A stretch of DNA of 64,000 nt from Symsagittifera roscoffensis. Taxonomy: Eukaryota; Xenacoelomorpha; Acoela; Convolutidae. The translations under genes were made by a program, and so were the position numbers. Below the pieces are notes generated by a model. It had not been told where the DNA came from. It saw only the letters and a program-made list of their open reading frames with translations, and made no database searches. The DNA is taken from positions 68,760,956 to 68,824,955 of the forward strand of contig NC_087065.1 of the NCBI RefSeq assembly GCF_963678635.1, in the 5' to 3' direction. Shown piece by piece: positions 12,709 through 20,930 of this stretch. Each line of letters begins with the position of its first letter. The stretch's first letter is position 1.

Positions 12709-12810
12709 GTACCCCCTCAACGTATCCAACATCCAACAAACCCCCCCCCCACCAACGTATCCCTCCCCCCGCCAACGTACTCCCTCCCCCCAACGTACCC
12801 CCCGAATGTA
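12709..12810. other. C-rich block with CAACGTAcyCC words
   Basis: Strongly strand-biased C-rich sequence with repeated words such as CAACGTATCC, CAACGTACTCC and CAACGTACCCC separated by C runs. The complementary strand is G-rich enough to form G-quadruplexes. It is followed by GTGAGAACATA-type repeats (12815-12865). No gene is seen. Confidence 0.5.
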
Positions 12811-12903
12811 ATTGAGTGAGAACATAGAGTGAGAACGCTGACGCTGCGATAGAGTGAGAACATATAAACCCTAATCTTGGTATCTTTTGGAAGTTGGCCA
12901 TGA

Positions 12904-13088
12904 CATTGTAGTGTTCGTGTCGTAACGTGGACCTGAACTCTTCATTGTAGTGTTCGTGTCGTAACGTGGACCTGAACTCTTCATTGTAGTGTTCGTGTCG
13001 TAACGTGGACCTGAACTCTTCATTGTAGTGTTCGTGTCGTAACGTGGACCTGAACTCTTCATTGTAGTGTTCTCGTCGTAACGTGGGC
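12904..13088. repeat. 39-bp tandem repeat, four full copies and a partial
   Basis: Units begin at 12904, 12943, 12982 and 13021 with CATTGTAGTGTTCGTGTCG and are essentially identical; the fifth, from 13060, is diverged and incomplete. Because 39 is a multiple of 3, the minus strand stays open and reads as a 13-residue peptide repeat (RSTLRHEHYNEEF). This is a by-product of the period rather than evidence of a protein. Confidence 0.9.
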
Positions 13089-13196
13089 CGGAGAAAATCA
13101 AATTGCTGCCTTTTAACCAGAATGTACAAGCAGCTACAAGCAGTTTTGATTACTTTGTCAGTAGAACAAATACAGCGAATATTAAACTTCCAGCAA

Positions 13197-13269
13197 GTCC
13201 TCATAGCCTAACGGATAAGCCGTCTGACTTCGAATCAGAAGATTGCGGGTTCGAATCCCTCTGTGGTCG
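13197..13269 (+). tRNA. tRNA-Arg, anticodon TCG
   Basis: A 73-nt cloverleaf can be drawn. The A box TAGCCTAACGG is at 13204-13214 and the B box GGTTCGAATCC at 13248-13258. The anticodon stem TCTGA/TCAGA encloses the loop CTTCGAA with anticodon TCG at 13230-13232, and the discriminator is G13269. There is no intron and no encoded CCA. The acceptor stem GTCCTCA/TGTGGTC has two mispairs (positions 2:71 and 5:68, both T:T); the usual 5' strand would be fully paired. The body is otherwise very well conserved, so it is either a slightly damaged functional gene or a young pseudogene carried by the surrounding inverted-repeat element. Confidence 0.85.
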
Positions 13270-13271
13270 AC

Positions 13272-13276
13272 TTTTT
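13272..13276 (+). terminator. Pol III terminator of the tRNA
   Basis: TTTTT begins three bases after the discriminator base, the expected position of an RNA polymerase III stop signal. Confidence 0.7.
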
Positions 13277-13287
13277 ATTATTAAATC

Positions 13288-13462
13288 TTGCGCGGTTTTT
13301 GAGCGGTTTTTTTAGATAAACCGCTTAAAACCGTTCAAATCTTGCGCGGTTTTTGAGCGGTTTTTTTTTTAGATAAACCGTTCAAAAACCGCTCAAACCG
13401 CTCATTTTGAAGCAAGATTTTCAGCGTAATTGTCTAAAAAAACCGCTCAAACCGCTCAAATC
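13288..13462. repeat. Right subterminal repeats, AAACCGCTC / GAGCGGTTT
   Basis: Mirror of 12477-12705 just inside the right inverted repeat, with the same core in both orientations and words such as AAATCTTGCGCGG. The symmetry supports the view that the whole 12464-13496 block moved as one element. Confidence 0.75.
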
Positions 13463-13496
13463 TTGCTTCAAATTAGGTGAAAAATCTCGACTCGGG

Positions 13497-15089
13497 TTCC
13501 AGGCCATCATGAAATGACGATGCAGCACGCTCAGCTTTTTGTCAAAGCACTCAAGGACCATCCAGACGAGAGTGCCTTAACCGTAATCTGAGATTCAAGC
13601 AACAGGTATACCTATAGACTGAGAAGCTAAGATTTTGCAGATAACAAACAAAGATCCATACCAGACCTAACAATGGCAACTACTAAAAAGCACTTCAAAA
13701 AGAGTCCAAAACTGTTTACAACCGGATGAGTGAACATCTGCCAATCCTGATAACCCTTCGACTAGAATCAATCAAAGAACCAGAATCAAAGAGAAACAAC
13801 GAGAAGTGTATGATGAATCTCAAAACGACTGACTGGCCCGGTTTCCGAACACACCTAGACAGACATCGCGCTTTACAACCTAGATGCTTAATAACAGAAT
13901 CTCATTGCAAAGCGTACCAAAAACGGCAGACATCGAAATGCTACCAACGAAATGCGTAACCAAAGCATCGTAGCAGAACCAACCGCACGGAAGCCATCTC
14001 GGAGTAAAAAAAACAAGCCAGCCGCTAACATCTTGTTTCTCAGAAAAATACAGAAATGCAAAAACAACTCCCGAAACACCGCAGACAACAATGAATGAAT
14101 TTCGGCAACGAGTGAAACAGTCGCCTACTTAAGTCATATATGAGTCTAAAAGAAATAGGCTCTAAAATCATTGGCTCAAGAGTCAGGGACACTATCTCTT
14201 GTCTTTCTCTACCTCGTGCGGTCGGAGCCAATTCGGTTCACTTGCAACATGAGACTACAAACCGTGTTACAGCTTAAAGGCTTCTACCAAAATGCCCCCC
14301 CCCCCCACTCTAGAAGTACGAACGCCCCAATGGTCAGATCTCGAAATACCTAAAACCAGCGGACGCTCTGAAAAACATGGTCGGAAACCTAAATATACCG
14401 TTGTTTTTGTCTGACAGTGGACCTTTGATCCATTTCAGATGGATCAACCTAAAAACTCGCCTTAACTCATCATAATCACATACAATACACTCAAGAAATT
14501 TAAATTAGGTTCCCTCAAACCGATACAAGCTCTGGAATTGAACAACTAATAATTGTAAAGCGACTCTAGAACTGATTTAAGGTAATTAAGTTTAACTTGA
14601 GGAGTTTTGAAGAAATAAATTTTAACAAAGAAGTTTTTCTCTTCGGACCATTGGGCAGCTTCAGCTTTCCATCTTTCCACTCGGGTATCACTCAGGTCCC
14701 ATTGATCGTTCTTCTCTTTCGCTCTTCCTGAACTCTTGGTTTTCTATAGGGAACAAGATTGCTCTACTCGTGTCGCATAATTCTGTTAAAATTGCGAGTA
14801 ACAATTTTATTCTCGTATTTTCTAACAATTTTTCCGCGCTAATCGCTCGCATCTTCTTTATAGAAGTTTGCGGCAGATTTAACTTTATCTACATCGCCAA
14901 AATTAAAGCTATTGCAAAATTGTCACATTATAGCCAAACAGTAATCAAATTCTGCATCCACCTGCACCCTGAAAAGCAGCTTAATAAGCTGATCATTAAA
15001 ATTTCTTTTGTTTCACCCAGTCAGAAAATTGTCATTTTGATTTTTATAATAAATATAGTATAATAATAACAATATTCTCCAATTTAAAA
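13497..15089. repeat. Spacer of array unit 4
   Basis: Continuation of unit 4 beyond the inserted element: the rest of the S module, then the block nearly identical to 9430-10705, a deletion junction at about 14856, and the flank module (GCGGCAGATTTAACTTTATC, GCTGATCATTAAAA) leading to the full 3' end at 15090. No gene is supported. Confidence 0.65.
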
Positions 15090-15416
15090 TTTCTTTTCCG
15101 TGCCCTCAGATTTTATCTGAGTTCACACTCAAGCCCCTTTTGCCTTCTACGCTCAAGACTCAAGAACCTACCCCTGAGCACTCTGCTCAGCTCATGCCCC
15201 CCGTCTTCGAGGTACTGGGTCCGGATGGACTCGACACAGTGATTTGCCACGATAATTCCTCTTCGTCGTCGGAACTGATTACGGTCTCTTCCCATGCCTT
15301 CAGCTGTTCGTAGGCCCGCATCCATTCCCTTTGCTCTTGCAAGCTTCTCTACTGGTTCGGTAGGCTCTTCACCTTGGATTACCTGTTCAAGCAGAAAGAG
15401 TTGTGCAAGCTCGAGC

Positions 15417-15986
15417 TCACATCTTCACGAGGTCCTCCTCCAGTATCAATTCCCTTGCTTTGGTATTGTCTCTAGACACCTTACCAACCCTTTTCAAACC
15501 CGTGGTTATCGCATTGCGATGGTTGAGCAAAGGTCTTTGAGCAAGGTCTTTGAGCAAGGTCTTTGCGATCTCGGCCAGGAACCGACGATATTCCTTTTGA
15601 TGCTTCTTCATGTGATTCCTCGTCAACGTGTACAGCCAAGACTTCAGTGTCGCCCGAAACCATGAGAAGAATCGTATGCGACTCCAAAGGTGCCTCACCT
15701 CCATGGGTTCAGCGAAGACTTTGCACGCAATCTCAAACAACTCAAGCCTCCGGCTATAGTCAATGGCATGTGTCGACTCCACTGTTGGTGCCCTAGACTC
15801 CCGATATTTCGTTACGTTCTCCTCAATCCATTGCAGCACCAGCATCAAGCTCACCACGAATAGGGTGACCTTCTGCTGATGGTCGGATAGCCCTAACGAC
15901 CAAAGTTCTTCAACATCCCATATCAAGCAGAGATTTGACTGCTCCGGGTACCAAGGTGTCTGTGCCAGACAATGACACATGGGCAT
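15417..15986 (-). pseudogene. Last ORF segment of the giant element (parent of the array copies)
   Basis: A 189-codon open segment that contains the sequence amplified in the array (SRRLELFEIACKVFAEPM, LWSRIRFFSWFRATLKSWL). Here it continues upstream into element-specific sequence (CHCLAQTPWYPEQSNLCLIW) instead of the S module, so this is the parent arrangement. A small tandem duplication of TTTGAGCAAGGTC near 15535-15565 adds residues. The product is predicted to be mostly helical; no family was recognised. Confidence 0.55.
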
Positions 15987-16373
15987 TCTCCGTACGTCAA
16001 GTTGATGCTTCGGAGATTGCGATCTCCTGAAGCCTCGAGCAAAGGCTCAAACTCCATCATCTTCGCATGCGTCACGGCTTGGGCGCTATTCTTCGTCTTC
16101 CCGATCGTGTTTTGCATCTCGAAGTCACTAGTGTCCCTTTTGCAAACTCTCTTCCTCCCCCCATATCTCACTCAAGTCCTCCCTTTGATACCCAGGCACC
16201 GCTAACAGCATCTTCCGTAACAAACGACGTGAATGATATGACACCCGCGCCATGCGCACGCACTTAGGCACCGAGAATGCCTTGTCAATCAGTAACCTCT
16301 GACTAGACGCTCCCACCATCGCCATATGTAACGGATAATGACCCTCGCACAAGTTAGCCATGACTGATCCCAC
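15923..16373 (-). pseudogene. Broken coding segment, two overlapping frames
   Basis: Minus-strand frames 15923-16171 and 16128-16373 overlap and together continue the ORF series; the peptide QRLLIDKAFSVPKC is shared with the copy at 943-1260. The frame change between them indicates at least one indel. Unknown function. Confidence 0.5.
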
Positions 16374-16450
16374 CAGGGGTTCGCATTCATTGGTAGACTG
16401 TAAGCCTCGCTCACGGGAAGCCCCATCTCTGCCTCAAGATCAATTTTCTA

Positions 16451-16810
16451 TCACTTGATATGCTGTTGGACTATCTCTAACACTCCAGGCCAAGACTCCA
16501 CTCTTAATGCCGTCACCAGATGGTGCTCGGACTCTAGCTTCTCCAGTGAATCTAGACAACACATCCTCGAGAAGAATCCCAATACCGTGGCTAGATTTAC
16601 TGGGGTGCTCGCGTAACACTCAGCTACTATTTGCACCTCACTCTTCTCCTTCTCAGTGATGTCATCAAACCAAGTGGCCAGATCTTTGCTTTGAAAAGAC
16701 TGTGTTCTGACACAAAACCGTCCATCACAAGATTGTTTTCCACCTCCACTCGCTAGATCAAGACAACTGCCTAGCTCCAGCTTTTTTGGCGACTCATTTG
16801 GCTTGCTCAT
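16451..16810 (-). pseudogene. Coding segment, 119 codons, unknown family
   Basis: Contains RFCVRTQSFQSKDLATWFDD and YASTPVNLATVLGFFSRMC, both conserved in the copy at 1366-1662 with few changes, which argues that this stretch really was protein-coding. It begins with MSKPNESPKKLEL, possibly only a chance in-frame Met. No domain was recognised. Confidence 0.55.
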
Positions 16811-16899
16811 GACTTCTTCAGAATCTTTTCAATGAGGCAGGATCAATTTGTGTCCCACACTCAGATTCCCCAAATCGTCATCCTTCCCTGGTGACTTTC

Positions 16900-17430
16900 T
16901 CACTCGCTCGTGACTTGTTCGTTCAAAATATCCTGAGGATATGGACACCAAGATGGTCTCAGGAACTTCCAAACATTTACCAAGTTCGTAGACAATATGT
17001 TACCTTTGCCTCCCAGCCTTAGCTCCACCTTCTTCTCAGAACGCAGCACGCTGACGACTTCGGGCACCTTCTCAAGCACCAAACCCAGGCTCGGTTTCAT
17101 TCTCTCAGTCGAATCAATCTCGATTCTCTTCTCTGTCCCGAACTTCAGTAGCAGTAGCAGTAGCTCCGTAACTACAAAATTCATATATGCAGCACCTGCC
17201 CCCGCATCCAAGAAAGGGTTGTATGATATCCGCATTACATCGGACACATAATGATACTCCCCTCGCTTCGTGGGTCTCGAGTATTCTTCTGCCAAAGCCA
17301 GGCCACGGTGTACGTCATGACTCTCACCAAATTTCTTGTTCGAGAGCCGTCGGATCTCGTCAAGTTTTGCATGGTTCTCCAGAGACTGCCTCGAACCCTC
17401 CTCCTTCTCAATCCCAGTACTCTGATACAC
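16900..17430 (-). CDS. ORF segment of 176 codons, unknown family
   Basis: Open frame rich in charged residues and Leu (NFVVTELLLLLLKFGTEK), mixed alpha/beta in appearance. The LLLLLL stretch comes from a CTA/GTA-type trinucleotide run at 17145-17165. It follows the 17757-18377 ORF in transcription order and is separated from it by a 125-bp tandem duplication. No catalytic motif is visible. It is probably part of the same large protein as its neighbours, now interrupted. Confidence 0.45.
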   Translation of the reverse strand: MYQSTGIEKEEGSRQSLENHAKLDEIRRLSNKKFGESHDVHRGLALAEEYSRPTKRGEYHYVSDVMRISYNPFLDAGAGAAYMNFVVTELLLLLLKFGTEKRIEIDSTERMKPSLGLVLEKVPEVVSVLRSEKKVELRLGGKGNILSTNLVNVWKFLRPSWCPYPQDILNEQVTSE

Positions 17431-17455
17431 ATTCAGGATAACGTTCCAGACTCTA

Positions 17456-17705
17456 CCTCAACCCACACTTTGATAACATGCCTGGATGGTAGCATCAGGC
17501 ATCACCGGCATGATGCATCTCAAGAAACAGGTGACATCTTTCCTCCTCGCCAGACTAATCCCGAGTTGTCTCGAGCTTTACCTCAACCCACACTTTGATA
17601 ACATGCCTGGATGGTAGCATCAGGCATCACCGGCATGATGCATCTCAAGAAACAGGTGACATCTTTCCTCCTCGCCAGACTAATCCCGAGTTGTCTCGAG
17701 CAACA
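17456..17705. repeat. 125-bp tandem duplication
   Basis: Two head-to-tail copies (17456-17580 and 17581-17705), essentially identical, each from CCTCAACCCACACTTTG to GAGTTGTCTCGAGC. 125 is not a multiple of 3, so the duplication shifts the minus-strand frame and must postdate the coding life of this segment. Confidence 0.9.
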
Positions 17706-17756
17706 TGCTGCGTCAGCCTTCGATACACGTGCAGACATTTGTCGCCCAGTTTTAGT

Positions 17757-18377
17757 TTATCGTACGAAGTCAATGCTTCTAGCGCCCCGCCCGCCAAGCT
17801 TCACGTAAAAATTCTTCCCTGAAACCGCCTCCACCGAGGTACTCGCTTCTTCTACCTCCCAATTTCTTTTCATTGACCTCACTCCTTTACTCGGGGGCGT
17901 AGTCAAAATCATCACTGAATCCACTTCGTTATCCAGATATCCCTCCTCCGTATCTTGCCCCCCCCCCTTCTCTAGCCTTTGGAATATTATTATCAAAATT
18001 AAAGTACTAGTTTTACTTCTATCATCAATTTCAACCCTAATTTTTTCATTATCAGTCTTTTCAATCGGAGTAGAGCTATCTTTACAAGATTTAGCCTCAG
18101 CACTCTGCTTCTTCTCCCTCAAGCAAACCAATTTGTCGAGCAGCTCCCCTCTCGCTTTCTCGTCCATCCCAGTGGCCATCAAGACAGTTTCTCCAAATCC
18201 TACTACGGTGTCCCACAACTCGTCTTTGAAATCATCCAGTCTGACTTTCTGTTCTACCTTCTGATTGAACTCGGTCAAAAAATCTTGCCATCCAATTTCA
18301 TCCAGCGTGTTCAAGAACATACTCTTATTCCCCTCGAAAGTGTTCTTCTTCCTCGTCTCTTTGCTCAAGAGTACCAT
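17757..18377 (-). CDS. ORF of 206 codons, charged, unknown family
   Basis: Starts with MVLLSKETRKK and contains helical segments (DEIGWQDFLTEFNQKVEQK, GELLDKLVCLREKKQSAE), then a low-complexity acidic and Ser/Thr-rich stretch and a basic C terminus (KLGGRGARSIDFVR). One of the longest intact frames in this part of the element. No domain was recognised; the helix-rich, charged composition would suit a structural or coiled-coil protein, but that is a guess. Confidence 0.45.
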   Translation of the reverse strand: MVLLSKETRKKNTFEGNKSMFLNTLDEIGWQDFLTEFNQKVEQKVRLDDFKDELWDTVVGFGETVLMATGMDEKARGELLDKLVCLREKKQSAEAKSCKDSSTPIEKTDNEKIRVEIDDRSKTSTLILIIIFQRLEKGGGQDTEEGYLDNEVDSVMILTTPPSKGVRSMKRNWEVEEASTSVEAVSGKNFYVKLGGRGARSIDFVR

Positions 18378-19031
18378 ACCTATGTTTGAGGGTTAACTTG
18401 CTAGGGGCAACTCCAGATTCTTACGGGAGATCCTAAGGGTGGTGTGGGCGTGTCCGCCCAATCATTACTACCACCTCCTCGCGTTGCACTACCACCTCCT
18501 CCAGTCCATAGGATGCCAGATGTTTCCTTGTACTGCACTTCATTTCACCCTGCAGAGCTAGGTGACCCTATTCCATGATAGTTCTGCCGCTATCGTATAT
18601 GGGCATCTTAATTTCAAATCCAGCCTTCTCAAGCACCTTTATCACTTCCCGGATTTCATACTTGGGAGACATCTAACCCCGCATCTTCTTGGTTTGAGTA
18701 GTCCACGAGTTTATTTTTATTTCATGTATGCAAATACACAGCCGCCGAATACCCGATGAACAGGGGGTCCCAGCTGTGCGTGAACATCTTCTGTTGGTGC
18801 TCCACAGCCTCTCTAGCATGTATTGACGAGACTACCATCAGGGTGTTCATCCCCAACGTCATTCATCTCAACGTCAGGAGCTCCGCGATGATAACGGGTA
18901 GCACCTCCGCTTCAAGGATTGTCTCCAGTTCTCTCTTCACCAAATCGAAGCTTTTCTTCCACGCTGGACTTTTCAAGACTTCTCTCGTGTTCTTTGCTAG
19001 TGGATTCGAATTCCAGATTTTCGGGTAGGCC

Positions 19032-19346
19032 TCAATGGGACCCTTTGAATTTTCCCCCCATTCTACACTGCAGCTGTCCCCTGAAGTTGAACACTATCAA
19101 TTTCTGATCCTTCACCTTTCCGAATAGCACCGTCTCACCCATTCGTGCTCTCAAGTTCTCTTGCTTGCACCAATTCAACGCTGTCCCATCCAGAATGCTG
19201 ATCAAGCTCACGTAGACAACTAAATGTCGGTATGCCGTCACAAGCGGTTCCGGGAGGGCATATGTCACGGCGGGCCCGTAGACACAAGCCACTACCTCAC
19301 CTAGCCCTCTGATCATCCCTAGGGGATCAGACCTCAATGCCTCCAT
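19032..19346 (-). CDS. ORF segment of 104 codons, unknown family
   Basis: Contains GLGEVVACVYGPAVTYALPE and HLVVYVSLISILDGTALNW, hydrophobic helices without charged breaks that could be a membrane or buried segment. It lies downstream of a related helical frame at 19395-19595 in transcription order. No family was recognised. Confidence 0.4.
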   Translation of the reverse strand: MEALRSDPLGMIRGLGEVVACVYGPAVTYALPEPLVTAYRHLVVYVSLISILDGTALNWCKQENLRARMGETVLFGKVKDQKLIVFNFRGQLQCRMGGKFKGSH

Positions 19347-19394
19347 TCGCCTCTCTCATCTTTTCTCTAATATTCAGGTTTCTCTCCTCTCCTC

Positions 19395-19595
19395 TCAGTA
19401 TCGGTTCTGCATCAAGAGATCCTCCACCAGCAGAGTCTTCAGTACTGCCGCACACTTGTAGGGGTAAGTATCCAGACTCGGGTGGGCTTTTCCCACCAAA
19501 AGGGGTTCCCCATACTTCATCAGTCGATAAAGTGCCGCTAGGTTCCCATGTGTCAAGTGTATCAGCGTCAAATATCCGTCGATTCTGCTGACCAT
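19395..19595 (-). CDS. ORF segment of 66 codons, helical, unknown family
   Basis: Reads as a regular amphipathic helical repeat (LTLIHLTHGNLAALYRLMKY, AAVLKTLLVEDLL). Another frame of similar length on the same strand (19327-19620) is Gly/Ser/Pro-rich and less protein-like, so this frame is preferred. Likely a fragment of the same large protein as its neighbours. Confidence 0.35.
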   Translation of the reverse strand: MVSRIDGYLTLIHLTHGNLAALYRLMKYGEPLLVGKAHPSLDTYPYKCAAVLKTLLVEDLLMQNRY

Positions 19596-19934
19596 GTACG
19601 CCGGAACAGGTACCTGGCATACACCTGATACAGAGCTAGCAGCAGATTAATCGATATGCTCAAGAGGTCTTGCACAAAACGCCCCAAAGATGGTAGTTCC
19701 CGCGTAAAATTTCTTGTCCATATAATTCTTCTCGCAACATGGACTCAAGAATCTTAAGATTTCGTGTGCTTTTCTGGTTTTGAATTCGCCTGTCGCTTGT
19801 TCTCTCTACAAGCCGCCAAAAGTGATCTCGTTTGCTGACGTCACGAATGTCCCCACCGTCATCTCCCTCTCCTCGGAGATCTCAAGTTGATCCTCCAGAA
19901 ACTCCCAAATTTGCTTGATCAGGGGAGATGTCCG

Positions 19935-20438
19935 TCACTTGCTTTCTCTCGTCTTGTCCGTCACGTTCCCCAGCCGCGGTGTCAGGAACGGCCATCTGCT
20001 TCTTTTTTGAGTCAGACGATACCCCATCAATTCCAATTGTTTCTCAGCTCCCGCCACGTTCTGATCAGTGACACTCCCTTTCATACTGCTGATTGAACCC
20101 GTTATCGTGAGGTACATATTCCGGAACCAAAGACTGGCAGTCAAATGGCTTATCACAGGGTGGTCCTCCCCCACCTCAGGATTGAATTTCAGCTGCCTAG
20201 CCAAATTCGATATCTCAAGACAAAGTACTTGATCCAGCACAATCAGTATGTCTGCGAACTCGTAGAAACCCCTCAGGGCGTGAGACACATTTGCCCATGC
20301 TGCAGCCACCTCCGAGTTTAGAAGTCTCAAGTTTATCGACTCAAGCTCACGATTAGGGGCTGCCATTAGCATCCGCAGCCCACTGCCATCCATTATCAAG
20401 ATTAGCATCGCGTAAACAAACTGAGGAGCTGGTGGCAT
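19935..20438 (-). CDS. ORF segment of 167 codons following the second SGNH-like segment
   Basis: Follows directly after the frame at 20454-20855, separated only by a stop and a short gap, and reads as its continuation: AMLILIMDGSGLRMLMA, then ADILIVLDQVLCLEISNLA and GSVTDQNVAGAEKQLELMG. The alternation of hydrophobic strands and amphipathic helices suggests an alpha/beta fold. It is Met-rich at the start, where the apparent Met is probably internal. No catalytic motif was recognised. Confidence 0.45.
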   Translation of the reverse strand: MPPAPQFVYAMLILIMDGSGLRMLMAAPNRELESINLRLLNSEVAAAWANVSHALRGFYEFADILIVLDQVLCLEISNLARQLKFNPEVGEDHPVISHLTASLWFRNMYLTITGSISSMKGSVTDQNVAGAEKQLELMGYRLTQKRSRWPFLTPRLGNVTDKTRESK

Positions 20439-20453
20439 GCTTGCATAGCCTGG

Positions 20454-20855
20454 TTATGATTTGAATACCACCTTCGTTTTCGATCCCAATCGAGAAACCA
20501 CCAACTCTTGCACCTCATTCATTGCCCCGAACAACGTCTGGATCAATTCCCAGATCTTCTTCAGTGTTGGGTCTCCATTTCTCAAGTGCTCAAGCGATCC
20601 CGCTGCGTGCAGATGATCATTCATCCCCGCGAACAACAGTAACTCTGGCTCACACGGCGTTTCCGACTTCATCGCCACTATCAGAGTCAACCCCTGATTA
20701 AGCTCCGCGAATAACCTCGGGGACGGTCCATCAATGTCCGACCCCGCCACGATGATGGCCCTCGCTGCTCCAGGGTCTGAGCGATCGTATTCTGCCAAAG
20801 TCTTGGCCAGCTGTGAGCTCCCATAAGAGTCCCCGTATCTCGGGTCTTCTGACAA
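20454..20855 (-). CDS. SGNH-like fragment (second copy), 133 codons
   Basis: Contains LLLFAGMNDHLHAAG, which fits block III of SGNH hydrolases (Gly-x-Asn-Asp), and an upstream strand AIIVAGSDIDGPSPRLF. The nucleophile block GDS and a clear block V Asp-x-x-His are not visible in this frame, so a catalytic role is doubtful. In transcription order it follows the intact SGNH ORF at 20931-22250. It could be a degenerate second domain or a binding-only relative. Confidence 0.45.
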   Translation of the reverse strand: MSEDPRYGDSYGSSQLAKTLAEYDRSDPGAARAIIVAGSDIDGPSPRLFAELNQGLTLIVAMKSETPCEPELLLFAGMNDHLHAAGSLEHLRNGDPTLKKIWELIQTLFGAMNEVQELVVSRLGSKTKVVFKS

Positions 20856-20930
20856 CTTCGGGCCCTTGTAGGCGGTATCGGAAGCCCCATATTTTTTGGC
20901 TCAAGAAATTTTTTTACGGCCTTCAACTAT

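Larger units (their letters stand above)
12464..13496. mobile_element. 1.03-kb inverted-repeat element carrying a tRNA gene
   Basis: It interrupts a sequence that is continuous in the sister unit (…AATTTCCTTT|CCAGGCC… at 9350), so the insertion boundaries are clear. Its ends are inverted repeats: CCCGGGTCGAGAT on the left and, reverse-complemented, CCCGAGTCGAGAT on the right. The target duplication is TT, or TTCC if the ends are set 2 bases inward. Inside are dense subterminal repeats, a C-rich block, a 39-bp tandem repeat and a tRNA-Arg. There is no transposase ORF, so it is non-autonomous; the superfamily is not assigned because the target duplication is short and ambiguous. Confidence 0.8.

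Noticed and set aside
12904-13088. CRISPR-like array or repeat-protein gene
   Set aside because: The repeats abut without spacers, and the peptide repeat on the minus strand follows automatically from a 39-bp period.
18000-18060. Transmembrane segment LILIIIF in the 206-codon ORF
   Set aside because: Only seven residues long and flanked by charged low-complexity sequence; too short for a membrane span.
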